A stretch of 33,192 nucleotides of DNA from assembly GCA_016794025.1 (NCBI GenBank), contig JAEUKX010000028.1, forward strand, positions 1 to 33,192. The letters run 5' to 3'. This DNA is from Rhodospirillales bacterium. Its GTDB lineage: Bacteria > Pseudomonadota > Alphaproteobacteria > CACIAM-22H2. Under the pieces are notes generated by a model. The model saw nothing but the letters and a program-made list of their open reading frames with translations, did no database searches and was not told the origin of the DNA. Positions 1 through 8,265 of this stretch are shown piece by piece (position 1 is the first letter of the stretch; each line of letters opens with the position of its first letter). The position numbers and the translations under genes are program-made.

Positions 1-451
1 CAACGCCACGATCGAGGCCGCGCGGGCGGGCGAGGCCGGCAAGGGCTTCGCGGTCGTCGCCTCCGAGGTCAAGAACCTCGCCGGGCAGACGGCCAAGGCG
101 ACCGAGGACATTTCAACGCAGATCGGCGCCATCCAGGAGACGACCGGCTCGGTCGTCTCGGCCATCGCCGGGATCGGCGGCACGATCGGGCGCATCAACG
201 AGATATCGACCGCAATCGCCGCGGCGATCGAGGAGCAGAGTGCCGCGACCGGCGAGATCTCGCGCGCGATCCAGGAAGCCGCAAGCGGCACACAGGACGT
301 GAGCGGCGGCATCGCCAACGTCACGGCAACGGTCGGCCAGACCGGCGATGCGGCCGAACAGGTCCTTTCGGCCGCCTCGGGGCTCGCGCGTCAGGCCGAG
401 TCGCTTCGCGCGGACGTCGACAGCTTCCTTGCGGCGATCAAGGCGGCGTAG
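1..451 (+). CDS. Methyl-accepting chemotaxis protein, C-terminal part (5' truncated)
   Basis: The frame is open from base 2 to the TAG at 449-451 and gives 149 residues. It begins inside the hairpin tip of an MCP cytoplasmic signalling domain ([20 protein letters not shown], then SEVKNLA), the segment that contacts CheA and CheW. The rest is the descending helix of the coiled coil with heptad-like AIEEQSAAT and SGGIANV segments. No CheR/CheB-type pentapeptide is seen at the C terminus ([12 protein letters not shown]). The sensor, membrane and HAMP regions lie outside the window. The same signalling tip recurs in the complete receptor at 8266-10422, so the genome has at least two related receptors here. 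It converges with the next gene, 16 bp away. Confidence 0.93.
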   Translation, partial: NATIEAARAGEAGKGFAVVASEVKNLAGQTAKATEDISTQIGAIQETTGSVVSAIAGIGGTIGRINEISTAIAAAIEEQSAATGEISRAIQEAASGTQDVSGGIANVTATVGQTGDAAEQVLSAASGLARQAESLRADVDSFLAAIKAA

Positions 452-468
452 GGATCCGAATCCGCCGC
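443..468. terminator. Possible bidirectional hairpin between convergent genes
   Basis: GCGGCG at 443-448 is complementary to CGCCGC at 463-468, with a 14-nt interior that can add GAT/ATC pairing. The hairpin straddles the stop codons of the receptor (451) and of the minus-strand gene (468). There is no clear T tract, so function as an intrinsic terminator is uncertain. Confidence 0.3.
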
Positions 469-854
469 TACTCGGCCGCTTCGGTAGCGACCATCTTGCC
501 GGTGTACTCGACCGCGATGCTTGCCTCGGCGGGCGTGCCCTTGATGCGGATGAGGAAGCACAGCCGGTCCGCGACCAGGCGCATTTCCTTGGCCGACTTC
601 GCGGGAAGCGGGATCTTGCGGTCGCGGCAATAGACGATCAGCGCCGCGGCGACGGAGGCGGCATCGAACGAGACCTTGTCGACGTCGCCCGAATCCTTGT
701 CGATCAGGATCGTGACCGTCAGACGGTCGCGGTCGATGACGACCTTCTTTAGGTTGCCGGGCGGAAACGGCGTGCGGCGCTGGCGGTTGTACTCGATGAG
801 CGCGCGGCACAGCTCGTTCTGGTCGAAGAAGATCAGACGGTACTCGCTCGCCAT
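468..854 (-). CDS. Hypothetical protein, 128 aa
   Basis: I do not recognise a named family. The start chosen is the ATG at 852-854 (MASEYRLIFF), because GGGGAAGAG lies directly upstream on the minus strand. A longer frame reaching 998 has no such site and an N terminus with arginine-rich, non-protein-like composition. The product is a soluble, mixed alpha/beta protein with two similar halves: each has a hydrophobic segment followed by a basic turn (ALIEYNRQRRTPFPPGNLKK and ALIVYCRDRKIPLPAKSAKE). This suggests an internal duplication. There is no signal peptide or membrane segment. It is divergent from the J-domain/cobST genes. Confidence 0.7.
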   Translation of the reverse strand: MASEYRLIFFDQNELCRALIEYNRQRRTPFPPGNLKKVVIDRDRLTVTILIDKDSGDVDKVSFDAASVAAALIVYCRDRKIPLPAKSAKEMRLVADRLCFLIRIKGTPAEASIAVEYTGKMVATEAAE

Positions 855-903
855 GTCTCTTCCCCAGCACCGGTCGCGCGCCTGCCGCGCGGCCCTGTGG
901 AAA

Positions 904-930
904 TCTATAATTTTAGGAATTTTCTGTAAA
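904..930 (-). promoter_or_regulatory. Candidate promoter of the 128-aa gene
   Basis: This AT-rich island lies in an otherwise GC-rich region. Read on the minus strand it offers TTTACA (925-930) and TATAGA (904-909) separated by 15 nt, about 50 nt upstream of the chosen ATG. The spacer is shorter than ideal, so this is a candidate only. The same island is also the divergent upstream region of the J-domain gene. Confidence 0.35.
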
Positions 931-1011
931 CAGATAGGCCGTTCCCGCGGCTTGCGGAATCCGCGCGCGCGCTGTTGTCGCGATGGCGAACGTCGCACAT
1001 AATTGAATACG

Positions 1012-1629
1012 ATGGCTCGCGTTCGCGCTCGAACCTACGACCGCCCGCAGGTCGACCCGAAATCGCCCCCCCGGCGATGCGACCATCCGGGCTGCGCCGA
1101 GCCCGGCGCCTACAGGGCGCCGCGCAAGCGGGAAAATCTCAATGATTTCTATTGGTTCTGCCTGGAACACGTCCGCGCGTACAACGCGTCCTGGGACTTC
1201 TACAAGGGCATGAATGCCGATGCGCTGGAGCTTGAACGGCGCGCTGACGTCATCGGCCGCCGGCCGACCTGGCCGATGGGCGTCGGCAAGCGCCGCCGCA
1301 TGCGCCAGACACGTACCGAAGCCCTCGAGGAGGCGATGCGCCGCTGGTTTGCGGGCGCCGACATTCCCGGCTTCGAGGGGGCCCCGCGCGAAGAAGCGGC
1401 GCCGCGGCCCAAGCGCCCGAATGTGCAGGTGGAAGAGGCACTTGCGGTGCTCGAGCTCGACTGGACGGCGGGACCGGAAGAGATAAAGTCTCGATACAAG
1501 TTGCTCGTCAAACGGCATCATCCGGACGCGAACGGGGGCGACAAGGATGCCGAAGAACGTCTAAAATCCATCAATCAGGCCTACACGTTCCTGAAGGCGC
1601 AGCAAGGCAAGCCGACGGCCGGATCCTGA
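1012..1629 (+). CDS. J-domain (DnaJ-like) protein upstream of cobS
   Basis: The product is 205 aa from the ATG at 1012; a TTG at 1003 would add three residues. The C-terminal part (about residues 143-200) is a J domain with the diagnostic HPD at 170-172 (KRHHPDANGG), which stimulates Hsp70 (DnaK) ATPase. There is no G/F region or DnaJ zinc-finger domain. The N-terminal third has a compact set of possible metal ligands (C23, H25, C28, C50, H53), followed by an aromatic WDFYKGM segment. Placement directly before cobS and cobT is a recurrent alphaproteobacterial arrangement, as far as I recall. A role in folding or assembly of the chelatase is inference from position only. Confidence 0.88.
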   Translation: MARVRARTYDRPQVDPKSPPRRCDHPGCAEPGAYRAPRKRENLNDFYWFCLEHVRAYNASWDFYKGMNADALELERRADVIGRRPTWPMGVGKRRRMRQTRTEALEEAMRRWFAGADIPGFEGAPREEAAPRPKRPNVQVEEALAVLELDWTAGPEEIKSRYKLLVKRHHPDANGGDKDAEERLKSINQAYTFLKAQQGKPTAGS

Positions 1630-1692
1630 CGGTCCGGGCGGCGGCATGTTGCGCCGCACCCCAGACGTTCCGGTAGCGGAGTTTTCCAGATC

Positions 1693-2697
1693 ATGGCCCT
1701 TGCGACTGCGACAGCCGACAACTACGCGCGCGTCCCCGACATCAAGGTTAAGGTCCGCCAGACATTCGGCATCGATTCCGACCTCGAGGTTCCCGCCTTC
1801 TCGAGCGCGCCGACCGAGCACGTTCCCGATCTCGACGAGAACTACCGCTTCGACCGCGAGACGACGCTCGCCATCCTCGCCGGCTTCGCGTTCAACCGCC
1901 GCGTGATGGTCCAGGGCTATCACGGCACGGGCAAGTCCACGCATATCGAGCAGGTGGCCGCGCGCCTCAACTGGCCGTGCATCCGCATCAATCTCGACAG
2001 CCACATCAGCCGCATCGACCTGGTCGGGCGCGACGCGATCGTGGTGCGCGACGGCAAGCAGGTGACGGAGTTCCGCGAAGGCCTGCTGCCGTGGGCGCTG
2101 CAGCACCCCTGCGCGCTCGTGTTCGACGAATACGACGCGGGCCGCGCGGACGTGATGTTCGTCATCCAGCGCGTGCTGGAGGTCGACGGCAAGCTCACGC
2201 TGCTCGACCAGAACCGCGTGCTGCACCCGCACCCGTCGTTCCGTCTTTTCGCGACGGCCAACACCGTGGGCCTCGGCGACACGACCGGCCTCTATCACGG
2301 CACGCAGCAGATCAACCAGGGCCAGATGGACCGCTGGAACATCGTCACGACGCTCAACTACCTGCCGCACGAGCAGGAGACGAAGATCGTGCTGGCCAAG
2401 GCCGCGGGCTACGACACCAAGGAAGGCCGCGAGATCGTCTCGGCGATGGTGGCGCTGGCCGACCTGACGCGCGCCGGCTTCATGGCGGGCGACATCTCGA
2501 CCGTGATGAGCCCGCGCACCGTGCTGACCTGGGCGGAGAACGCGCGGATCTTCGGCGACGTCGGCTTCGCGTTCCGCGTGACGTTCCTCAACAAGTGCGA
2601 CGAGGTCGAGCGCACGACTGTCGCCGAATACTACCAGCGCTGCTTCGGCGCCGAGCTGCCGGGCGGCGCCGGCGCAAGCGTGCGCAAGGCGGGCTGA
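1693..2697 (+). CDS. cobS: Cobaltochelatase subunit CobS (AAA+ ATPase)
   Basis: CobS is the AAA+ motor of the aerobic cobaltochelatase CobNST, which inserts Co2+ into hydrogenobyrinate a,c-diamide during cobalamin synthesis. The 334-aa product has the full family length. The N-terminal lead segment (residues 1-60) precedes Walker A GYHGTGKS (75-82) and Walker B LVFDEYD with D145-E146. Sensor-like FATANTVG and the MSPRTVLTW region follow. It is followed after 7 bp by cobT. The large CobN subunit and other cob genes are not in the window, so the chelatase is split across the genome, which is common in this group. Confidence 0.95.
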   Translation: MALATATADNYARVPDIKVKVRQTFGIDSDLEVPAFSSAPTEHVPDLDENYRFDRETTLAILAGFAFNRRVMVQGYHGTGKSTHIEQVAARLNWPCIRINLDSHISRIDLVGRDAIVVRDGKQVTEFREGLLPWALQHPCALVFDEYDAGRADVMFVIQRVLEVDGKLTLLDQNRVLHPHPSFRLFATANTVGLGDTTGLYHGTQQINQGQMDRWNIVTTLNYLPHEQETKIVLAKAAGYDTKEGREIVSAMVALADLTRAGFMAGDISTVMSPRTVLTWAENARIFGDVGFAFRVTFLNKCDEVERTTVAEYYQRCFGAELPGGAGASVRKAG

Positions 2698-2704
2698 TCG
2701 CCCC

Positions 2705-4570
2705 ATGCCGCCGCGCAACGGGAACGACGGGCCCGTAGAGCAGTTCCGACAGGTCACCGCCGCAGCGATGCGCGCGATGGCGCACGAGGCCGATCTCAAC
2801 GTCGCGTTCGTGCCCGAGCAGCCGGGCCTGCGCGGCAACGAGGCGCGCCTGCCCGTGCCCGCACGCGACCTGCCCGCGGGCGAGGTGGCGATCGTGCGCG
2901 GCGAGGCCGATTCGATCGCGCTCAAGCTGCGCTTTCACGACGCCGCCGTGCACGCCAGGCGCCAGCCCGGCGGCACGATGGGCCGCGCGATTTTCGATGC
3001 GGTCGAGCAGGCGCGCTGCGAGGCGCTGGGCTCCAACCGCATGTCGGGCGTGGCCAACAACCTTTCCGCCGCGCTTGAAGAGCGCTGCCGGCAGGCCGGC
3101 TATTCGCGCATCGCCGACCGCGAGGCCGCCCCCATCGTCGAGGCAGTGGCCCTGCTCGCGCGCGAGACCTTCACCGGCCAGCAGCCGCCCGAAAGCGCAA
3201 GGCGCATGGTCGATCTGTGGCGCCCGTGGATCGAGGCCAAGGCCGGCCAGGACCTCACGCAGCTTTCGCGCGCCTTGGGCGACCAGACCGCGTTCGCCGA
3301 GGTCGCGCGCCGGCTCGTTGCCGATCTCGAACTGGGCGAGGAGGAAGGCCAGGCGGCCGAATCCGAGGACCAGGACCAGCAGGGCGACAACGACGAGGAA
3401 GGCCAGAAGTCGGGCGAGGCCGAGGAGTCGGGCGACACCTCGGATGCCGAGGCGATGACCGGATCGGAGACCCGCGAGGCGGCCGGCGAGGATGGCGGCG
3501 AGGGGGAAGGCGAGGAGCAGGAAGGCGACGACGCCGACGGCATGGGCGAGGACGGGCCCGAGCGGCCCGGCAAGCGCTGGCGGCCGCCCAACGACATGCG
3601 CAACTCCGCCGACGCGCCGATGTACCGCGCCTTCACGACGGAGTTCGACGAGACCGTTGAAGCCGACATGCTGTGCGATGCCGACGAGCTTACGCGCCTG
3701 CGCGCCCATCTCGACCAGCAGCTCTCCCATCTCCAGGGCGTCATCGCGCGCCTGGCCAACCGTCTCCAGCGCCGCCTGCTCGCGCGCCAGAACCGGGCAT
3801 GGGAATTCGATCTCGAGGAAGGCACGCTCGATGCGGCCCGGCTGGCCCGCGTCGTGGCCAATCCCGCCTTCCCGCTTTCCTACAAGCGCGAACTCGACAC
3901 CGACTTCCGCGACACGGTCGTTTCGCTCCTGATCGACAATTCGGGTTCGATGCGCGGCCGGCCGATCACGGTGGCCGCGATGTCGGCCGACATCCTCGCG
4001 CGCACGCTGGAACGCTGCGCGGTCAAGGTCGAGATTCTCGGTTTCACGACGCGCGCCTGGAAGGGCGGGCAGAGCCGCGAGCGCTGGCTTGCGCAGGGCA
4101 AGCCAGCGAACCCCGGCCGTCTCAACGACCTGCGCCACATCGTCTACAAGGGCGCCGATGCGCCGTGGCGGCGCGCGCGCAAGTCGCTGGGCCTGATGCT
4201 GCGCGAGGGCCTGCTCAAGGAGAACATCGACGGCGAGGCGCTGCTGTGGGCGCATTCGCGGCTGATCGCGCGGCCTGAGCAGCGCAAGATCCTGATGGTC
4301 ATCTCGGATGGCGCGCCGGTCGACGATTCGACGCTGTCGGTCAATCCCGGCAACTATCTCGAGCGGCATCTGCGCGAGGCGATTGAGTACATCGAGAACC
4401 GCTCGCCCGTGGAGCTGCTCGCCATCGGCATCGGCCACGACGTGACGCGCTACTACAAGCGCGCCGTCACGATCGTCGACGCCGAGCAGCTGGGCGGAAC
4501 TGTCATGGAGAAGCTCGCCGAGCTGTTCGACGAGGACACGCCCTCGGGCGGCGGCAGGCGCGCAGGCTGA
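2705..4570 (+). CDS. cobT: Cobaltochelatase subunit CobT (VWA protein)
   Basis: CobT partners CobS in the ATPase ring that drives CobN. The 621-aa product has the family architecture: an N-terminal helical domain (1-205), a strongly acidic Glu/Asp/Gly-rich linker (about 210-290), then a C-terminal von Willebrand A domain. The MIDAS metal site is intact as D411-N-S413-G-S415 ([11 protein letters not shown]), with the downstream [13 protein letters not shown] motif and a C-terminal [10 protein letters not shown] segment. It is likely co-transcribed with cobS (7-bp gap). No gene for cobalt uptake or corrin synthesis adjoins it. Confidence 0.95.
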   Translation: MPPRNGNDGPVEQFRQVTAAAMRAMAHEADLNVAFVPEQPGLRGNEARLPVPARDLPAGEVAIVRGEADSIALKLRFHDAAVHARRQPGGTMGRAIFDAVEQARCEALGSNRMSGVANNLSAALEERCRQAGYSRIADREAAPIVEAVALLARETFTGQQPPESARRMVDLWRPWIEAKAGQDLTQLSRALGDQTAFAEVARRLVADLELGEEEGQAAESEDQDQQGDNDEEGQKSGEAEESGDTSDAEAMTGSETREAAGEDGGEGEGEEQEGDDADGMGEDGPERPGKRWRPPNDMRNSADAPMYRAFTTEFDETVEADMLCDADELTRLRAHLDQQLSHLQGVIARLANRLQRRLLARQNRAWEFDLEEGTLDAARLARVVANPAFPLSYKRELDTDFRDTVVSLLIDNSGSMRGRPITVAAMSADILARTLERCAVKVEILGFTTRAWKGGQSRERWLAQGKPANPGRLNDLRHIVYKGADAPWRRARKSLGLMLREGLLKENIDGEALLWAHSRLIARPEQRKILMVISDGAPVDDSTLSVNPGNYLERHLREAIEYIENRSPVELLAIGIGHDVTRYYKRAVTIVDAEQLGGTVMEKLAELFDEDTPSGGGRRAG

Positions 4571-4602
4571 GACAAGAACCGGAAAAAATCGGAGTCCATC
4601 GG

Positions 4603-6222
4603 ATGAGCAAGCTGCGGACCATGCGTTTCTTCGCCATCGTCGCCCTGGCCCTGCTCGCCGCCTGCGCGGCGGAACCGCCGCCCCAGCCGCTCAAGCTCAC
4701 GATCCTCCACAACAACGACTTCCATTCGCGCATGCTGATGGTGAACGCGTTCGGGTCGACCTGCTCGACGCAGGAAGCCCAGCAGAACCGCTGCATGGGC
4801 GGTGCCGCGCGCGTGGCGACGCTGGTTGCGACCAACCGGGCCGAGGCGACCGCCGCCGGCCGGCAGGTGCTCGTCCTCAACGCCGGCGACTTCTTCCAGG
4901 GATCGCTGTTCTACACCCACTACAAGGGGGCCGCGGAGCTCGAGTTCGCCAACATGCTGGGGCTCGACGCGATGGCCATCGGCAACCACGAATTCGACGA
5001 CGGCCCGGCCAACTTCTCGCGCTTCCTGCGCGGCGCCAAGTTCCCGGTCGTGTCGGCGAACACCAACGCCGCGGCCGAGCCCGAGATCCGCGGCCAGTTC
5101 CGCGATGCGGTCGTCCTCGAGCGCGGCGGGGTGCGGATCGGCATCATCGGCGCCACAACGGAAGACACGCCCGAGATCTCTTCGCCGGGCCAGAACGTGA
5201 AATTCCCGCGCGCCGAGACCGTGATCGCGCCCGTCGTCGCGCGGCTCAGGTCCGAAGGGGTCAACCACATCATCGTCGTTTCGCACTTGGGCCTTTTCCG
5301 CGACCGCGAGGTTGCCGCGGCCGTGGACGGGATCGACGTGATCGTGGGCGGCCACTCGCACACGCTGCTGGCCAACGGCCTCCGCGGGGCCGAGGGACCC
5401 TATCCGGTCCGCATCAAGGGGCCGGCGGGCCGGGAAGTCCCGATCGTCCAGGCCGGGTCGTTCTCGCGCTGGATCGGGCGGCTCGACGTGGATTTTGACG
5501 CGGCCGGCAACGTGATCGCCGCGAACGGCAACTCGATCGAGGTGGCGCAATCGGTGCGGCCCGATCCGGCCGTCCAGGCCATGGTCGACAGGCTCGATGC
5601 CCCGCTTGCGCAGGTCCGCACGCAGGTCGTGGGCGCCGCCGCCATCGACTATCCGCTCGACGGATGCCGCGCGCGCGAGTGCGCGCTGGGCAACCTCGTG
5701 GCCGAGGCGATGCTCGTCGCCACGCGCGCGGCAGGCACCACCATTGCCGTGCAGAACGGTGGCGGCCTTCGCGCGGGCATCGCGTCCGGCCAAGTCACGC
5801 TCGGGGCCGTGCTGACGACGCTGCCCTTCCAGAACAACGTCGCCACGCTGAAGCTCAAGGGGTCCGATCTGGTCGCGGCGCTGGAAAACGGCCTCTCGCA
5901 GGTCGCGGAGAATGGCGGGCGGTTCCCCCAGCTCGCCGGCGCAAGGCTCACCTGGGAACTCGCCCGGCCGGCCGGCCAGCGCGTGGTCTCGCTCGAGGTG
6001 AAGAAGCCGGATGGCAGTTTCGCGCCGATCCAACCGGATGCCGTGTACACGGTCGCCACGAACGACTTCATGCGCCGGGGCGGCGACGGATACGCGGTGT
6101 TCAGGGACCGCGCCATCGACCCCTACGATTTCGGGCCGGGTCTGGACGACGCATTGGCGAACTATATACGCTCGAGCAGTCCCGTCCGCGTCTCGACCGA
6201 TGGACGGATCGTCAACCGCTGA
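4603..6222 (+). CDS. Lipoprotein 5'-nucleotidase / UshA-family metallophosphoesterase
   Basis: The 539-aa product begins with a lipoprotein signal peptide whose lipobox is LAAC with C21. The mature enzyme should be membrane-anchored and face the periplasm. The calcineurin-like metal site is complete: HNNDFH (D39, H41), NAGD (D96), GNHE (127-130) and GGHSH (249-253). The C-terminal 5'-nucleotidase domain carries NGGGLR at 385-390 and DFMRRGGDGY near the end, typical of nucleotide-binding UshA-like enzymes. The expected role is release of phosphate and nucleosides from nucleotides. It is followed 26 bp later by a Tat-type hydrolase gene. Substrate (5'-nucleotide or 2',3'-cyclic nucleotide) cannot be told from sequence. 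Confidence 0.9.
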   Translation: MSKLRTMRFFAIVALALLAACAAEPPPQPLKLTILHNNDFHSRMLMVNAFGSTCSTQEAQQNRCMGGAARVATLVATNRAEATAAGRQVLVLNAGDFFQGSLFYTHYKGAAELEFANMLGLDAMAIGNHEFDDGPANFSRFLRGAKFPVVSANTNAAAEPEIRGQFRDAVVLERGGVRIGIIGATTEDTPEISSPGQNVKFPRAETVIAPVVARLRSEGVNHIIVVSHLGLFRDREVAAAVDGIDVIVGGHSHTLLANGLRGAEGPYPVRIKGPAGREVPIVQAGSFSRWIGRLDVDFDAAGNVIAANGNSIEVAQSVRPDPAVQAMVDRLDAPLAQVRTQVVGAAAIDYPLDGCRARECALGNLVAEAMLVATRAAGTTIAVQNGGGLRAGIASGQVTLGAVLTTLPFQNNVATLKLKGSDLVAALENGLSQVAENGGRFPQLAGARLTWELARPAGQRVVSLEVKKPDGSFAPIQPDAVYTVATNDFMRRGGDGYAVFRDRAIDPYDFGPGLDDALANYIRSSSPVRVSTDGRIVNR

Positions 6223-6248
6223 CAACGAAAAGAACGCAAGGAGCGCAC

Positions 6249-7151
6249 ATGCCCGACGATATCCGCAAAGACGCCGACGCCGAGCAGCATCGCCGGAGCC
6301 TGCAGCCCGATCCCGTCGCCCTCGGGCGCCGCGGCTTCATGGCCGGCGCGGGCGTTGCGGGCTTCGCGCTGGCGGCCCATCCGATCCAGGCGCAGACGGT
6401 CATCACGACCGACATGAACGGCCTTGTCGGCGGCATGGCCGAGGTGCCCGCGGCCGACAATCGCAAGCTGCCGGTCTATTACGCGCGTCCCGCGCAGGGA
6501 TCGAACTTCGCGACTGTCATCGTCGCGCAGGAGATCTTCGGCGTGCACGAGCACATCAAGGACGTCTGCCGCCGTCTCGCGAAGGAAGGCTATCTCGCCA
6601 TTGCACCGGACTATTACTTCCGCGCGGGCAACGCGCTGGCGGTGACCGACGTTCCCACGCTGCTGCGCGACATCATCGGAAAGGTGTCCGATGCGCAGAT
6701 CATGAGCGACATCGACTCGACGGTGAAATGGGCGGCCGGCAGCGTCGCGAAGGGCGACACGAAGAAGCTCGGCATCACCGGCTTCTGCTTCGGCGGCCGT
6801 GTCACGTGGCTCTATGTCGCGCACAATCCGGGCGTGAAGGCGGGCGTGGCGTGGTACGGCCCGCTCGAGGGCCAGAAGAACGACATGCGCCAGATGTTCC
6901 CGAGCGAACTCGTGGCGAAGATCAACGCGCCCGTGCTCGGCCTCTACGGCGGTGCCGACGGCGGCATCTCGAACGACAGCGTGGACCGCATGCGTGCGGC
7001 CCTGCGGGCGGCCGGCAAGTCGTCGGAGATCATCACCTATCCCGACACGCCGCACGCCTTCCACGCCGACTACCGCCCGACCTATCGTGCGGGCCCGGCG
7101 AAGGACGGCTGGCAGCGGCTGGTCGTCTGGTTCTCGCGCAACATCGCTTGA
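6249..7151 (+). CDS. Dienelactone hydrolase family protein with Tat-type signal
   Basis: The start is the ATG at 6249; an open frame extends far upstream but overlaps the nucleotidase gene. The product is 300 aa. The N terminus has a twin-arginine motif (LGRRGFMAGAGVAG) and a likely cleavage site after IQA, so export in folded form is expected. The alpha/beta-hydrolase triad of the dienelactone hydrolase family is visible: nucleophile C180 in GFCFGG, D237 in GGADGG, and H269 in PHAFH. The Cys nucleophile separates it from Ser esterases. It may hydrolyse carboxymethylenebutenolide-like lactones, but exported members are not well characterised. Its stop overlaps the next start. Confidence 0.9.
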   Translation: MPDDIRKDADAEQHRRSLQPDPVALGRRGFMAGAGVAGFALAAHPIQAQTVITTDMNGLVGGMAEVPAADNRKLPVYYARPAQGSNFATVIVAQEIFGVHEHIKDVCRRLAKEGYLAIAPDYYFRAGNALAVTDVPTLLRDIIGKVSDAQIMSDIDSTVKWAAGSVAKGDTKKLGITGFCFGGRVTWLYVAHNPGVKAGVAWYGPLEGQKNDMRQMFPSELVAKINAPVLGLYGGADGGISNDSVDRMRAALRAAGKSSEIITYPDTPHAFHADYRPTYRAGPAKDGWQRLVVWFSRNIA

Positions 7152-8149
7152 CGCGACTCCTCGCGCCCACGCGGCGCGGCGCGCTTGGCCTTGCGGCCGG
7201 CGCGCTCGCCGCGTGGGCGTTCGCGTCTCCGGGGCATGCCGCCGGGACCGAGGCGCTTGCGCTTCATGCCGTCCCGGTTCCGCTCGACGAGATCGACCGC
7301 TCACGAACCGCCGTCGGCCGGCTCGAATGGCGCGGCGGTCTCATCCTCGGCTCGCCCGACAGGCGCTTCGGCGGCTGGTCGGACCTGTGGGTGGCACCCG
7401 GCGCGGATCGCCTCGTTGCGATCTCCGACAATGGCTGGACGCTCGATGCCGGGCTTTCCTTCGATGGCCGGCTGGTTGGCGCCGGGCCGGCGCGCATCGG
7501 GCGCCTGAGCGGTCCGGACGGCGCGGCCGTTCTGGGACGCGATGCCGATGCCGAAGGGCTTGCCCGGCTGTCCGACGGCGGCTTCGCGGTCAGCTTCGAG
7601 CGGCGGCACCGGATCGAGGTCTATCCGCCGGCTGATCCGCCCTTTGCGCGACCGCCCCGGACGATTCGCCTGCCTCCGGAGGTTTCCAAGGCGCCCCGCA
7701 ATGGCGGAATCGAGGCATTGACGACGCTGCCGGACGGGCGCCTGCTGTTCCTCCTCGAAGATCTTGTCGATGGCGAAGCGCATGTCGGCTTCGTCGGGCG
7801 CGACGGCGACTGGTCACGCCTTCTCTATCGCGCGGCCGATGGCTTCTCGCCGGTCGGGGCCTGTCCGCTTGCCGATGGTTCGTGCGTCATGCTCGAACGC
7901 GCGTTCGGACTGCCCGGCGGGTTTTCGGCACGCCTCGTGCGTGTGCAGCCCGGCGGATGGACCGCCGGCAACGCTGTCGTGGGGGAGGAGCTTGCGCGCC
8001 TGCGGTCGCCGCAGCTCGTGGATAACTACGAAGGTATTGCAAGTGCCCGGTTCGGCTCCGACGAGATCCTGTTTCTGATTTCCGACGATAATTACAGCTT
8101 TCTTCAACGAACCCTTCTGGTTGCGCTTGCCCTGCCGCAGGGCATCTGA
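7148..8149 (+). CDS. Esterase-like activity of phytase family protein, exported
   Basis: The frame is open from far upstream, but the plausible start is TTG at 7148, which overlaps the preceding stop as TTGA. This start gives 333 aa with an N-terminal signal peptide (arginines at 9-10, hydrophobic core LGLAAGALAAWAFA, likely cleavage after GHA). The body matches the phytase-like esterase family: RFGGWSDLWV, ISDNGWTLDA, RDADAEGLA, NGGIEALT and the C-terminal LISDDNYSFLQRTLL. These are beta-propeller-type secreted proteins whose physiological substrate is usually unknown. Coupling to the two upstream exported hydrolases suggests a shared role in periplasmic scavenging, which is inference. Confidence 0.85.
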   Translation: MTRLLAPTRRGALGLAAGALAAWAFASPGHAAGTEALALHAVPVPLDEIDRSRTAVGRLEWRGGLILGSPDRRFGGWSDLWVAPGADRLVAISDNGWTLDAGLSFDGRLVGAGPARIGRLSGPDGAAVLGRDADAEGLARLSDGGFAVSFERRHRIEVYPPADPPFARPPRTIRLPPEVSKAPRNGGIEALTTLPDGRLLFLLEDLVDGEAHVGFVGRDGDWSRLLYRAADGFSPVGACPLADGSCVMLERAFGLPGGFSARLVRVQPGGWTAGNAVVGEELARLRSPQLVDNYEGIASARFGSDEILFLISDDNYSFLQRTLLVALALPQGI

Positions 8150-8265
8150 TCGACATACAATCATAGATAAGTATTTGTTTACCTGCCGCCAATAGAGTGG
8201 GCGCCGCGACAGATCGTGACTCATTTGTGACGTCCGGCAACGGTTGACGGCGAGGCGAATCCAGA

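Noticed and set aside
1..451. Recent gene conversion between the two chemotaxis receptors
   Set aside because: The matching DNA is the universally conserved signalling tip, and synonymous differences are scattered through it; ordinary paralogy explains it.
855..998. 48-residue N-terminal extension of the 128-aa protein
   Set aside because: It covers the AT-rich promoter island; the internal ATG has a strong GGGGAAGAG site.
2588..4438. 616-aa minus-strand frame opposite cobT
   Set aside because: cobT has intact domains and motifs on the plus strand; the opposite frame has no recognisable domain and biased composition.
4453..6225. 590-aa minus-strand frame opposite the 5'-nucleotidase gene
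   Set aside because: It mirrors the codon bias of the real gene and shows no signal, motif or start site.
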